Position numbers and translations under genes: made by a program
Source of the DNA: Flavobacterium ajazii
Lineage (GTDB): Bacteria > Bacteroidota > Bacteroidia > Flavobacteriales > Flavobacteriaceae
Length of the DNA stretch: 64,000 bases
Direction: 5' to 3'
Assembly: GCF_010614725.1 (NCBI RefSeq)
Contig: NZ_JAAEHL010000003.1
Span: 62,001-126,000, forward strand
Notes under the pieces: model-generated
The model's input: only the letters and a program-made list of their open reading frames with translations
The model's database searches: none
What the model was told of the DNA's origin: nothing
In this document: in pieces, positions 18,186-26,790 of the stretch
Layout: the number at the start of each line of letters is the position of its first letter
How positions within the stretch are numbered: position 1 is the stretch's first letter

Positions 18186-21100
18186 TTAAAAAGTTAGATT
18201 AAGTCCAGTTGTAAATACTTTCAATGGCGGCAGGTATCCAGTAAACTTAAATTCAGGGTCATTGCCTTTATAGGGAGTAAAAGTCAGCAGGTTCTGTCCT
18301 TCAAAAGAAAGACGGCATCGGACTCCTTTTATCCAGTCCTCAGGTAATGTGTAGGATATTGCGATGTTCTTCAGGCGTATATAAGAGGCATCAGTAATGA
18401 TTCCGTCACTGTTGAAATATTTATCCGAGGCATCCAGAACCTTCCCGTCAGCACTGGTGCTAAATCTTTGAAATTCGGCATTGTCTCCGCTGTTCTGCCA
18501 TCTATTAAGAATTCTGGTTGTTTGATTACTCTTTGCTCCTGGTAAGCCGAGACTATATTCCTCACTATAATTTTTTTGCTTTGAGAACTGGAGCAGAAAA
18601 TCAACCTGCCATCTTCTCCAATTAATTTGATTCTGCAATCCGCCAAAAAAATCAGGACTGAAATCCACAACAGTTTGCTTGTCTTCGGGCGATGTTATAC
18701 GGCCGTCATTATTAATATCTTCAAATTGATAAATTCCGCTCTGCGCATCTATTCCGATATAATGGTAGGCTTTTATTATAGTAAGGGGGGCACCGATTAC
18801 AAATTGGTTCTGATAAGTCGACCCCTTTAAATTGGGAAAGGACAATAATTTATTTTTGGCAAAAGAGATATTGAAGTTCGTGATCCATTTAAAACTCTCT
18901 TTTTCAAAATTGACAGTTCTTAAAGTGAGTTCAACTCCGCTATTTTGTACTGATGCATCCAAATTAGATTGAATAGAGGGAAAACCTGTTGTTCCAGGTA
19001 ATGGAATACCAACGAGCTGATTGGAGGAACGGTTTTGATACCATGCACCCGTAAAGAAAATCCTGTCCCTGAAAAAACCAAGCTCTATGGCAGCTTCCGC
19101 TTTTTTATTAATTTCCCAGGCAAAGTCTGCATTAAATAAACGAGTTGGCGCTATTCCGGTTACGCCTCCATAATTTGTACTGGCAGTAGAATACGTGTCC
19201 ATGAACTGATAATCCCCAATCTGATCACTGCCCGTAGTTCCGTAACTGGCTCTTAACTTACCAAAACTAATAACAGGATTAATGGTTTTAGTCTGGTTTT
19301 TATTAGAGAAAATCCATGCGCCTCCAACAGCGCCAAAATTAGCAAACTGATTTCCGGGACCAAAACGGCTTGAACCATCACGTCTTCCAGTCAGGTTTAA
19401 AATATACCTCTCGTTAAAAACAAAATTCAAACGGGCAAATACTGCCTGATATTTATAAATGGATTCTGTATCTGCTATTGCTTTGAGAAGCGTTGCTGAA
19501 GATAAGCTGTAAATAAGGGCATTGCTTGTAAATCCGGTTGCTTCCTGTACAAGCTGACTGCCGGATAATTTTTGAAATGTACTACCCAATAATGCCTGTG
19601 TTTTTAATTTCCCATAGGATTTCTGCCATTCGATTTGGGGTTCTATAATCCATGACTGCCTTTGGGTGTCGGTTGCAGTTATAATAGAATATTCGCTTCC
19701 GAGCTGATAGGCAGGATCAAACATAGTAGAAGGCTGGGTGCGGGTTTCGTTATGATTTGTATTGGTAAAACCCAGACTTGCTTTTGCAGTTAAACTAGGC
19801 AATATTGCATATGATAGCATTGTATTTGCAATAAGGTCATTGGTTGCAGTTTTATATTTGCCCTCCAGATAAGACAGAGGGTTTTCCCAAGTGCTGTTCT
19901 CCCAATTAAGGTTTCCAGACTCATCGTATAAAGAAGGTGCATTTGGAGCCAGAAGAACCACAAATTGTGAGAGGTCAATTCCCGGCTGGTTATTTTTCTG
20001 TGCCGTAAATCCTGTTGTCGTGTTGATTTGAAATCTGCCATCTTCAGATTGATGATTAAGATTAAAACGCACGTTTGCTTTGTTATAGTGGTAGTCTCCC
20101 GGAAAAACGGTTGTTTCGTTGTGCAGTGAAGAGCTAATCAAAAACTGGGTTTTGGATGATCCGCCGGATATTGATGCCTGAACGTCTGTGTAGCTCGCCA
20201 TTCCTCCCAGAAGTTCTTTCTGCCAGTTGGTATATCTGCTTTGATCCCATGTGCCATTTACATCATAATCACTAGGGCCATAATCAATACCGTCATTAGC
20301 AAAAGCTTCCCGACGCATCTCCAGATATTGATCTGTCTTTAACAGATCCATAAAATTTGTAACCTTGCCTATACCTTGCCGTACATCTACTGTGTAACGA
20401 GTCAATCCTTCTTTTCCTTTTTTAGTTGTAATCAAAACAACACCATTCGCTCCACGTGAACCGTAAATAGCAGTTGCGTCAGCATCTTTCAGCACTTCAA
20501 TGCTTTCGATATCAGCAGGATTAATAGAATTTAAAGGATCATAAGCAGAAGGAAGCACAACAGTACTGCGACTGCTGCCGACAGTTTGTGAAGAATAAGG
20601 AACTCCGTCAATAATATACAAAGGTGCGTTTCCATCACTTCGAATACTGTTTCGTCCTCGAATTTGAATATCAAACCCTCCACCGGCAACACCGGTTGTC
20701 TGGGTAATATTTACTCCGGCCATCCGCCCCTGCATGGCAGCAAGCACGTTTGTTACGGGCTGTTTCTCTATGTCTTTTGAAGTAATTTGGGCGATGCTTC
20801 CGGTACGTTCACTTTCTTTTACGGAATAATATCCAGCATTCACCCGAACCTCTTGCAAAGTTGTAGTGTCATAAATCAATTGGACATCTACGGTGTTACG
20901 CCCTTTTATAGGTACAAGGGTAGTTTTAAATCCTATAAACGAAACAATTAAGGTATCGGCAGCAGAGGCGAAAAGGTTATACTGCCCGCTATAATCTGAA
21001 ATAGATGAAACATTAGATTTACCTTTAACCGCAATGGTTACACCCGGCAAAGGATTAATGCCATCGGTTACAGTACCCTGAACTTGATGCTGTTGATAAA

Positions 21101-21218
21101 TAAAAGAGTTGTGCCGATAAGAAGATTTGGCAAAAAGAGACGAGAAAGACAGGCAAAGCCAGATAAAAAAAAGGCAATAAAGAGCTTTCCCATCCTTGAA
21201 AAATGAAAAAATATTCAT
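18186..21218 (-). CDS. SusC/RagA family TonB-dependent outer-membrane transporter
   Basis: A 1010-residue transporter. An exported N-terminus (1-45) is followed by a carboxypeptidase-D-like domain (QGTVTDGINPLPGVTIAVKG at about 47-66), then a plug with RMAGVNI and APLYIIDGVPY (about 200-210) and NPADIESIEVLKDADATAIYG (about 232-252). The rest is a 22-strand barrel ending in a C-terminal aromatic residue (NLTF). With the SusD protein and S9 peptidase it forms an uptake operon; TonB energy drives import. A hairpin lies in its 5' region at 21259-21298. Confidence 0.95.
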   Translation of the reverse strand: MNIFSFFKDGKALYCLFFIWLCLSFSSLFAKSSYRHNSFIYQQHQVQGTVTDGINPLPGVTIAVKGKSNVSSISDYSGQYNLFASAADTLIVSFIGFKTTLVPIKGRNTVDVQLIYDTTTLQEVRVNAGYYSVKESERTGSIAQITSKDIEKQPVTNVLAAMQGRMAGVNITQTTGVAGGGFDIQIRGRNSIRSDGNAPLYIIDGVPYSSQTVGSSRSTVVLPSAYDPLNSINPADIESIEVLKDADATAIYGSRGANGVVLITTKKGKEGLTRYTVDVRQGIGKVTNFMDLLKTDQYLEMRREAFANDGIDYGPSDYDVNGTWDQSRYTNWQKELLGGMASYTDVQASISGGSSKTQFLISSSLHNETTVFPGDYHYNKANVRFNLNHQSEDGRFQINTTTGFTAQKNNQPGIDLSQFVVLLAPNAPSLYDESGNLNWENSTWENPLSYLEGKYKTATNDLIANTMLSYAILPSLTAKASLGFTNTNHNETRTQPSTMFDPAYQLGSEYSIITATDTQRQSWIIEPQIEWQKSYGKLKTQALLGSTFQKLSGSQLVQEATGFTSNALIYSLSSATLLKAIADTESIYKYQAVFARLNFVFNERYILNLTGRRDGSSRFGPGNQFANFGAVGGAWIFSNKNQTKTINPVISFGKLRASYGTTGSDQIGDYQFMDTYSTASTNYGGVTGIAPTRLFNADFAWEINKKAEAAIELGFFRDRIFFTGAWYQNRSSNQLVGIPLPGTTGFPSIQSNLDASVQNSGVELTLRTVNFEKESFKWITNFNISFAKNKLLSFPNLKGSTYQNQFVIGAPLTIIKAYHYIGIDAQSGIYQFEDINNDGRITSPEDKQTVVDFSPDFFGGLQNQINWRRWQVDFLLQFSKQKNYSEEYSLGLPGAKSNQTTRILNRWQNSGDNAEFQRFSTSADGKVLDASDKYFNSDGIITDASYIRLKNIAISYTLPEDWIKGVRCRLSFEGQNLLTFTPYKGNDPEFKFTGYLPPLKVFTTGLNLTF

Positions 21219-21258
21219 AATATTGGATTGGTTAGTTAAACGAAGATTTGATTAGCTA

Positions 21259-21306
21259 TGGTCCTCTGCAATAGTTTGGTCGCTGCAGTAGAGGGCCATT
21301 TTTTAT
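21259..21306 (+). terminator. Hairpin with T-run upstream of susC (terminator-like on the plus strand)
   Basis: TGGTCCTCTGCA (21259-21270) pairs imperfectly with TGCAGTAGAGGGCCA (21284-21298), followed on the plus strand by TTTTTT. No plus-strand gene reads into it. On the minus strand it lies in the susC leader, where it could act as a regulatory structure. Function is open. Confidence 0.45.
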
Positions 21307-21471
21307 GTATTAAGTAAACGGCTTAATAGACATAATAGGAAGTTTTTTTTAATACACAGGCATAATGAATTAAAAGTTTGGCATGAGGCGAAACATTTAA
21401 AATAATGAAGAAGTGTGCTAAGAATTTATCGAATAGTTGATCAAAAAAAAGTGACGTGGAACTCGACTTTA

Positions 21472-21589
21472 TTGCTTAGAGGATTTACTGGACTACCTGC
21501 GCACAAATAAGTGAGCCCACGCACTTTTAAGCGTAGGCATTTGCACTTATCATCTTGCGCGCTAAAAAGTGTCCAGTTTTTCTAAGCAA
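21472..21589. repeat. 118-bp imperfect inverted repeat that folds end to end
   Basis: Nested complementary blocks run from the ends to the centre: TTGCTTAGA (21472-21480) with TCTAAGCAA (21581-21589); ACTGGAC (21487-21493) with GTCCAGT (21571-21577); GCGCA (21499-21503) with TGCGC (21556-21560); ATAAGTG (21507-21513) with CACTTAT (21544-21550); GCCCACGC (21515-21522) with GCGTAGGC (21531-21538, one mismatch). It is richer in GC than its surroundings and not coding. It could be a structured RNA, a small non-autonomous mobile element or a recombination site. It lies 130 bp before the XRE gene at the left edge of the defence-like block. Confidence 0.7.
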
Positions 21590-21726
21590 GATTCAAAGCG
21601 AATGCTTCAAATATCTTTTATGAAGTATCGCAAAAATATGTATTTCATTGCAAATATAACAAAATAATTTAAAATGCGTATTTTCGTGCGCATTATTTTT
21701 TTTGCATTCGCTTTTCTTTGTTATGT

Positions 21727-21966
21727 ATGAATGAGGCAAATAAAATAGTATGCAATTATATCTATAAGAATTGGATTGAATCTTACAAGTCTCAGCGCTC
21801 TTTCGGTTTGGATCATGGAATTGAAGAAAGTATTGTTAGAAAAATAAAAACTACTGCACTTCAAATTAAGGATTCTAATTATAATATTCCTGTAAATACA
21901 TTGGAAAAAATTTGTGAAGCTAGAAATATGAGGCTTTCAGAATTTTTTAAACTTATAGATAAATAA
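21727..21966 (+). CDS. Small XRE-type helix-turn-helix regulator
   Basis: A 79-residue DNA-binding protein, essentially a single helix-turn-helix domain: SQRSFGLDHGIEESIVRKIK (about 22-41) and ends TLEKICEARNMRLSEFF. The ATG at 21727 was chosen; TTG at 21718 is in frame upstream. A -7-like TATTTTCG lies within the palindromic stretch AATGCG...CGCATT at about 21673-21692, which may be an operator. It is the first gene of the defence-like block and may control it, or the ICE module to its left. Confidence 0.75.
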   Translation: MNEANKIVCNYIYKNWIESYKSQRSFGLDHGIEESIVRKIKTTALQIKDSNYNIPVNTLEKICEARNMRLSEFFKLIDK

Positions 21967-21990
21967 AAAGATGCTTAGGCATCTTTTTTT
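21966..21990 (+). terminator. Intrinsic terminator after the XRE gene
   Basis: A 9-bp stem AAAAGATGC / GCATCTTTT (21966-21974, 21979-21987), loop TTAG, with the T-run continuing to 21990. The rest of the gap to 22267 is AT-rich; a TATTTTCG -7-like element at 22210-22217 is the only signal seen. Confidence 0.88.
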
Positions 21991-22266
21991 ATGCTCAATA
22001 AAATTTAAAACAGGTATTTATACGGTATCCTTTTCATCATTAAAAGAATTATTTTGTGGCTCTTTAATGATACAGATTATGGAAATCCATAAAATACAAT
22101 AAAAGTAGTTTTTTATGTTTGGTCTTTAAATTAGGAAAATAGCCTAAAGCCAACCAAAATAGAACTCTTTAAGGCGATTTTTATTGCTAATATAAAAATA
22201 AATTGTGTGTATTTTCGAGCTACATAAATCTAAAATAAAAGCTAATAATAAATAAAAAATCTGAAT

Positions 22267-23445
22267 ATGAACTTATTAGAATTAGAAAACAGAGTTAATT
22301 TGGTAATATCAGATATAAAAGATAATGGCATTTATCCAAAGGAAAACAATATTATTGATTATAAACTTAAGTTAAACATAACGTCATCAAAGACTCCTAT
22401 CGAAAATTTTTTGATGAATTTTGCGAAAGATATACTTTCTTTTTCCAATGCAGATGGCGGAATAATTTTAATTGGAATAAATGAAACAACAGCTGGAGTT
22501 TATAATGATACTGGACTTGATATAGCAAATATAAATTTATTGACTAACATTGATTTAAATGAAGTTACTCAACAATTTGTTAAAATTACAAATGTTGGTG
22601 TTTCATTGGATTTACAAATGTTTCAACTTGTATCAAGAAAGTTTTATTATTTAATAATTGAAAAAAGTAATAACATATTAGTACCAAAAGATAATTATCC
22701 TGATTTTAAAATTTTAAATGGTGCAATTTACTATCGTGGTGCAAGTAAAAATGAACACGCTAATCAATCAACTGCAAGCTTTAATAGATTTCTGCAAATG
22801 AAAGCAGGTGAAAAAAGCAAAGAATTTATGGAAATCTGGTCAAAACTACTTCCTGAAATGGTGGATATAAATCCTAGAGAAGTTTTGATTTTGAATCCAA
22901 TGCAGAACAAAGTTTACGGATTTAATAGTAAAGACAATGTATTATCTGGAAGCGATATCGAAATTGACAAAACTAACAACGGAGTTTTTAATATTATTTT
23001 AAATGCAATAGCTGCTGGAGAAATTGGAAAGATAACAACAAATGAAGGAAAACCATTGTATAAAATTGTTGGCGAATTTCAAGATAATAGAGACCATATA
23101 ATTTTAAGTAATTTGGTTAAAGCAGTTCAACAAAAAGCAAATTATAAAATAACAACAGCACAAATAAAAATCTTAATTTGTTACTTAAAATGGGCAACTA
23201 TTGCAGAATTTAAAGTAGATAATCCCGATGAAAAAACTATAAATCCTGATTGTAAACAATTAATTTGGATTGAAACAATTGATAGTTTATCTAAAAAATC
23301 CAAAGTTTATTTTTCATCTGAATCAATTTTAGAGTTACTCAAAGTAATAAATAATCAAGAAAAACACCAAGAAATATTTAATAAAATACTAACGGAAAAA
23401 GAGAATAGCAAAAAGCAAAAACAAGACAATTTGAAGATCGCCTAA
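22267..23445 (+). CDS. AlbA_2 (Schlafen-like) putative nucleic-acid-binding protein
   Basis: A 392-residue protein. The N-terminal half (about 25-185) is an AlbA_2 domain: DILSFSNADGGIILIGINE (about 55-73) and GAIYYRGAS (about 152-160) are the two conserved signatures. The C-terminal half (about 230-392) is not recognised and ends in a very Lys-rich tail. Unlike the protein at 4980-6482 it lacks a visible GHKL-like ATP-binding domain. It stands alone, followed by the first of two ~100-bp repeats that bracket the nuclease-HerA pair. Role in defence is inferred from context only. Confidence 0.7.
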   Translation: MNLLELENRVNLVISDIKDNGIYPKENNIIDYKLKLNITSSKTPIENFLMNFAKDILSFSNADGGIILIGINETTAGVYNDTGLDIANINLLTNIDLNEVTQQFVKITNVGVSLDLQMFQLVSRKFYYLIIEKSNNILVPKDNYPDFKILNGAIYYRGASKNEHANQSTASFNRFLQMKAGEKSKEFMEIWSKLLPEMVDINPREVLILNPMQNKVYGFNSKDNVLSGSDIEIDKTNNGVFNIILNAIAAGEIGKITTNEGKPLYKIVGEFQDNRDHIILSNLVKAVQQKANYKITTAQIKILICYLKWATIAEFKVDNPDEKTINPDCKQLIWIETIDSLSKKSKVYFSSESILELLKVINNQEKHQEIFNKILTEKENSKKQKQDNLKIA

Positions 23446-23485
23446 ATAAAAAAAAAGCCCCCAACAGCTGCTTCTATTTATTTTT

Positions 23486-23591
23486 GGCACTTAGTTTAAT
23501 AGAAAGTTGGTTTCATATTTGGAGTGATTTAGCAAATCCGAAGAATAGGATTTATTTAGTCTAAACCCGCTTTAATTCCAAACCGTCAGGT
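23486..23591 (+). repeat. Cassette-boundary-like degenerate repeat, copy 1
   Basis: About 105 bp that align at roughly 75% (by eye) with 26654-26765. Shared blocks include GAAA-x-TTGGTTT, GATTT-x-G, AGTCT(C)AAACCCGCT and AACCGT/AACGT near the end. It ends about 27 bp before the start codon of the nuclease gene, the same spacing as copy 2 to its downstream gene. No frame is open across it in a convincing way. Confidence 0.7.
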
Positions 23592-23617
23592 AAAAAAAGA
23601 TAGAAACAATAAAATAT

Positions 23618-24850
23618 ATGGCAGACAGAACAGCAATAGACGCAATCCGAGGTTATTTTTATCAATTTGATTATTCAATAGCATCTATCTTAAAATTATC
23701 AAATGATACAGATTCAATCTTAATTGAAGGAATAGAGGATGTTGATATCAAAACAGCAAATGATACTGTAGCAACTCAATGTAAATACTACGAGAATACA
23801 GAGTATAATCATTCAGTTATTAAAAAGCCAATAATGTTTATGCTGGATCATTTTAAGCAAGTAAAATTAGGAAATCAACCTCAAATAAAATATAAGTTAA
23901 GAGGATATTATGAGTCAGGTCATTCAAAACTGTCATTACCTTTAAGTCTTCAAAATCTTAAAGATGATTTTTTGACATATACTCAAACTGAAAAAATTAA
24001 TAATGTAAACACTAAAGTTAAACATTTTCATCACGATGATCTTAAACTGAATGATGTAGAATTGAATGATTTTTTGCAACTACTTGAAATAGATATTAAT
24101 GCAATTGAATTCGAAAAACAGTATAACGATATTATCAGTTTATTGAAGTCAACTTTTAGTTGCAGTGCATTTTTAGCTGAATTCTACTTTTATAATAGTT
24201 CATTAAAAGTTATTAGAGATATTTCAAAAGATAAAAACCAATTAAATAGAAATATTAGTAAAATTGAATTTCTTAAAAGAATAAATAATTCAAGTGTATT
24301 ATTTAACGAATGGTTTATTTTGAAAAAAGGAGAGAATGCTCACTATTCAAATTTAAGAAAAGAATATTTTGGAAGTGTAAATATATTGTTCAAAGAACGT
24401 TTTTTTCTATTTGAAATTAATCCAAACTCATATTCAAGAAGTGATTTAAAAACTCTTTTAAATTTGGTAATTAAAAATTATACAAAAATAATAAATCAAC
24501 CTACTCCATTTAGCCCCTACATATATATTCATGGTGTAGATAATTTAGAATTAATAGAATTAAAAAAAGATTTAATTGAAGATGAAATAATCATTATCGA
24601 TGGTTTTGATTTTGAAGGAGCCGAATTCAATCCAAAATCTGTTATAAAAAAACCAGCAATTTCAAATCAAATCAAACTAAAATTTATTAATAACATAAAT
24701 TTTTTAAAAGATACTATTGCATTAACTGGAAGACGGTCCGAGATTTATCAGTTTTATCTAAACGACATTTTTTTTGATTATAATTCAAGTTCTATTAAAG
24801 AAATAAAAATCCAAGTTGACAATTTAAATAAAATTAAAAATATAATATAA
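23618..24850 (+). CDS. Cap4/DUF4297-like nuclease component of a nuclease-HerA pair
   Basis: A 410-residue protein. The first 60 residues fit the restriction-endonuclease-like domain of the Cap4/DUF4297 group: AIRGYFYQFDYS (9-20), LIEGIEDVDI (35-44) and TQCKYY (53-58). These give D43, Q54 and K56 as likely active-site positions of a PD-(D/E)xK-type site. The rest is helical and unassigned. The HerA gene starts 2 bp after its stop, so they are one operon. Known DUF4297-HerA pairs form ring complexes that degrade DNA and stop phage. Divergence from the textbook family makes the name provisional. Confidence 0.65.
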   Translation: MADRTAIDAIRGYFYQFDYSIASILKLSNDTDSILIEGIEDVDIKTANDTVATQCKYYENTEYNHSVIKKPIMFMLDHFKQVKLGNQPQIKYKLRGYYESGHSKLSLPLSLQNLKDDFLTYTQTEKINNVNTKVKHFHHDDLKLNDVELNDFLQLLEIDINAIEFEKQYNDIISLLKSTFSCSAFLAEFYFYNSSLKVIRDISKDKNQLNRNISKIEFLKRINNSSVLFNEWFILKKGENAHYSNLRKEYFGSVNILFKERFFLFEINPNSYSRSDLKTLLNLVIKNYTKIINQPTPFSPYIYIHGVDNLELIELKKDLIEDEIIIIDGFDFEGAEFNPKSVIKKPAISNQIKLKFINNINFLKDTIALTGRRSEIYQFYLNDIFFDYNSSSIKEIKIQVDNLNKIKNII

Positions 24851-24852
24851 CA

Positions 24853-26607
24853 ATGAGCACAGAAAATTCCATAGAGCAAAATGCTCAAGTTGTTGCCGTT
24901 TTTCCTGATAAAGTTAAGATAGTTGTTAAAGATCTTGAAATATTTAAAAATGTTGATGAGACATTGAAAGTAGGCTCATACTTAAAAATAGAGGATAGTG
25001 AAAATGCAAGTCTTATTGCAATAATTGAAAATTTTCAAATTTCAATTCGAGATACCAAAGACGAAAAAGGAGAAATAATACATGTAAGAGAACATATTAT
25101 CGAAGCTTTCCCTCTTGGTGTTTTAAGAAGCGGGAAATTTGAAAGAGGTGGTGATTCCTTAGCTATTCCACCAAAAGATGTATTTCCAGCAACAATTGAA
25201 GAAATAAAGAAGATATACGAAGAATCTATTGCTCCACATGAAAGTTTTTGTTTTTCATCTCTTGCTTCAAATCCTTCTGTTAAAGTCCCTATTAATGGCA
25301 ATAAGTTTTTCAATAAACATATAGCGGTTGTGGGTTCCACTGGTTCAGGTAAATCACATACCTTATCATCAATTATTCAAAAAGCAGTATCATCTAAGGA
25401 TGGAAGTTTCTCTTTAAATAATTCTCACATAATTATTTTTGATATTCATTCTGAATATAAAGCTTCTTTTCCAGATGCAAATATTATAGATATTGGCAGC
25501 TTAATATTACCTTATTGGCTTTTAAAAGGTGAAGAGTTAGAGGAATTTTTTTTGGATACAGAAGCTAATGATCATAATCAAAGAGCAATTTTGAAAGAGG
25601 CAATTGTAAATAACCGAAAATTAAAATTTTCGGGAGGCGATGAAGAAAAAAATAGAATCCATTTTGACTCTCCTCTCCCATTTGACTTAAAAGAAATATT
25701 ACAATATGTTTCAAACAGAAATAATGAAAGGAAAATCACTAACAATGATATAACCTGGGAAGATTCAACTGGTCATAAATTTATATTTAATGAAGAAAAT
25801 TGTTTTCGCCTTTTCACAGAAAAATTAATTCCAACTGGAACAGCTGCTGCTGGGCACAATGGCAAATTAATTAATTTTATAAATAGACTTGAAAATAAAC
25901 TTAGTGATAAAAGATTAGATTTTTTACTAGGTGAAAAATCAACAAAAATATCATTTGAAGATACAATCAAAAATTTGATTGGTTACTCATCAACAAATTC
26001 AAACGTTACAATACTTGATTTAAGTGGTGTTCCTTTTGATGTATTAAGTATTACTGTTTCTTTAATATCAAGACTTGTTTTTGAGTATGGATATATATAC
26101 AAAAGACTACGATGTTTAAAAGATCCCAACGAAAAAATAAATAATGACATCCCCATTTTATTAGTGTTTGAAGAAGCACATAAATATGTACCTGATAGTG
26201 ATTTAGCAAAATATAGATCTGCTAAACAATCAATAGAACGAATTGCTAAAGAAGGCAGAAAATATGGGATAACTTTACTTTTAGCTAGCCAAAGACCTTC
26301 TGAAATTTCAGAGACAATTTTTTCGCAATGCAATAATTTCATAGCAATGAGATTAACAAATCCTGTAGACCAAAGTTATGTCAAAAAATTATTACCCGAT
26401 TCTTTGGGTTCATTGGTTGACAAAATGACTTCATTAAAACAAGGAGACGCATTACTAGTTGGTGAATCTATAATTTTACCTTCAATTGTAACAATAGACA
26501 GATGTGACCCCCAACCGTCATCAAATGATATTCCATATTGGGAATTATGGAAAACAGAATGGAAAGACATGGATTTTGAGGAATTAAAAAAAGAATGGTA
26601 TAAATAA
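24853..26607 (+). CDS. HerA-like hexameric DNA-translocating ATPase
   Basis: A 584-residue FtsK/HerA-superfamily ATPase. An N-terminal HerA-associated beta-barrel (about 1-125) is followed by Walker A GSTGSGKSHT (161-170), Walker B ILLVFEEAHKY (about 434-444), and a sensor and arginine-finger region with RIAKEGRKYGITLLLASQRP (about 463-482). HerA proteins form hexamers that pump DNA to a partner nuclease. Here the partner is the upstream Cap4-like protein, so this is best read as a two-gene antiphage module. A repeat copy begins 46 bp after its stop. Confidence 0.88.
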   Translation: MSTENSIEQNAQVVAVFPDKVKIVVKDLEIFKNVDETLKVGSYLKIEDSENASLIAIIENFQISIRDTKDEKGEIIHVREHIIEAFPLGVLRSGKFERGGDSLAIPPKDVFPATIEEIKKIYEESIAPHESFCFSSLASNPSVKVPINGNKFFNKHIAVVGSTGSGKSHTLSSIIQKAVSSKDGSFSLNNSHIIIFDIHSEYKASFPDANIIDIGSLILPYWLLKGEELEEFFLDTEANDHNQRAILKEAIVNNRKLKFSGGDEEKNRIHFDSPLPFDLKEILQYVSNRNNERKITNNDITWEDSTGHKFIFNEENCFRLFTEKLIPTGTAAAGHNGKLINFINRLENKLSDKRLDFLLGEKSTKISFEDTIKNLIGYSSTNSNVTILDLSGVPFDVLSITVSLISRLVFEYGYIYKRLRCLKDPNEKINNDIPILLVFEEAHKYVPDSDLAKYRSAKQSIERIAKEGRKYGITLLLASQRPSEISETIFSQCNNFIAMRLTNPVDQSYVKKLLPDSLGSLVDKMTSLKQGDALLVGESIILPSIVTIDRCDPQPSSNDIPYWELWKTEWKDMDFEELKKEWYK

Positions 26608-26653
26608 AAAATCTAAAAAGGACACAGGAAAAACAACGATTACAACAGATTTG

Positions 26654-26765
26654 GGCAATAGGCTTAAAGGAAATTTGGTTTTCGATTTGGGATGATTTGG
26701 AAAAACCGAATAAGAGTATATTTCAGTCTCAAACCCGCTGTAAACCCAGAACGTTATGCGCAAGT
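26654..26765 (+). repeat. Cassette-boundary-like degenerate repeat, copy 2
   Basis: The partner of 23486-23591. It contains AGTCTCAAACCCGCTGTAA and CCCAGAACGTTATGCG near its end and stops about 26 bp before the ATG at 26791. An open frame from 26692 runs through it into the next gene, but the frame inside the repeat is probably accidental. Confidence 0.7.
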
Positions 26766-26790
26766 TTATAACAACAGAAAACCGAAAAAA

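Noticed and set aside
26692-26790. N-terminal extension of the hypothetical gene after HerA
   Set aside because: The extra 33 codons lie inside the degenerate repeat that also precedes the nuclease gene; the ATG at 26791 keeps the same spacing as in copy 1.
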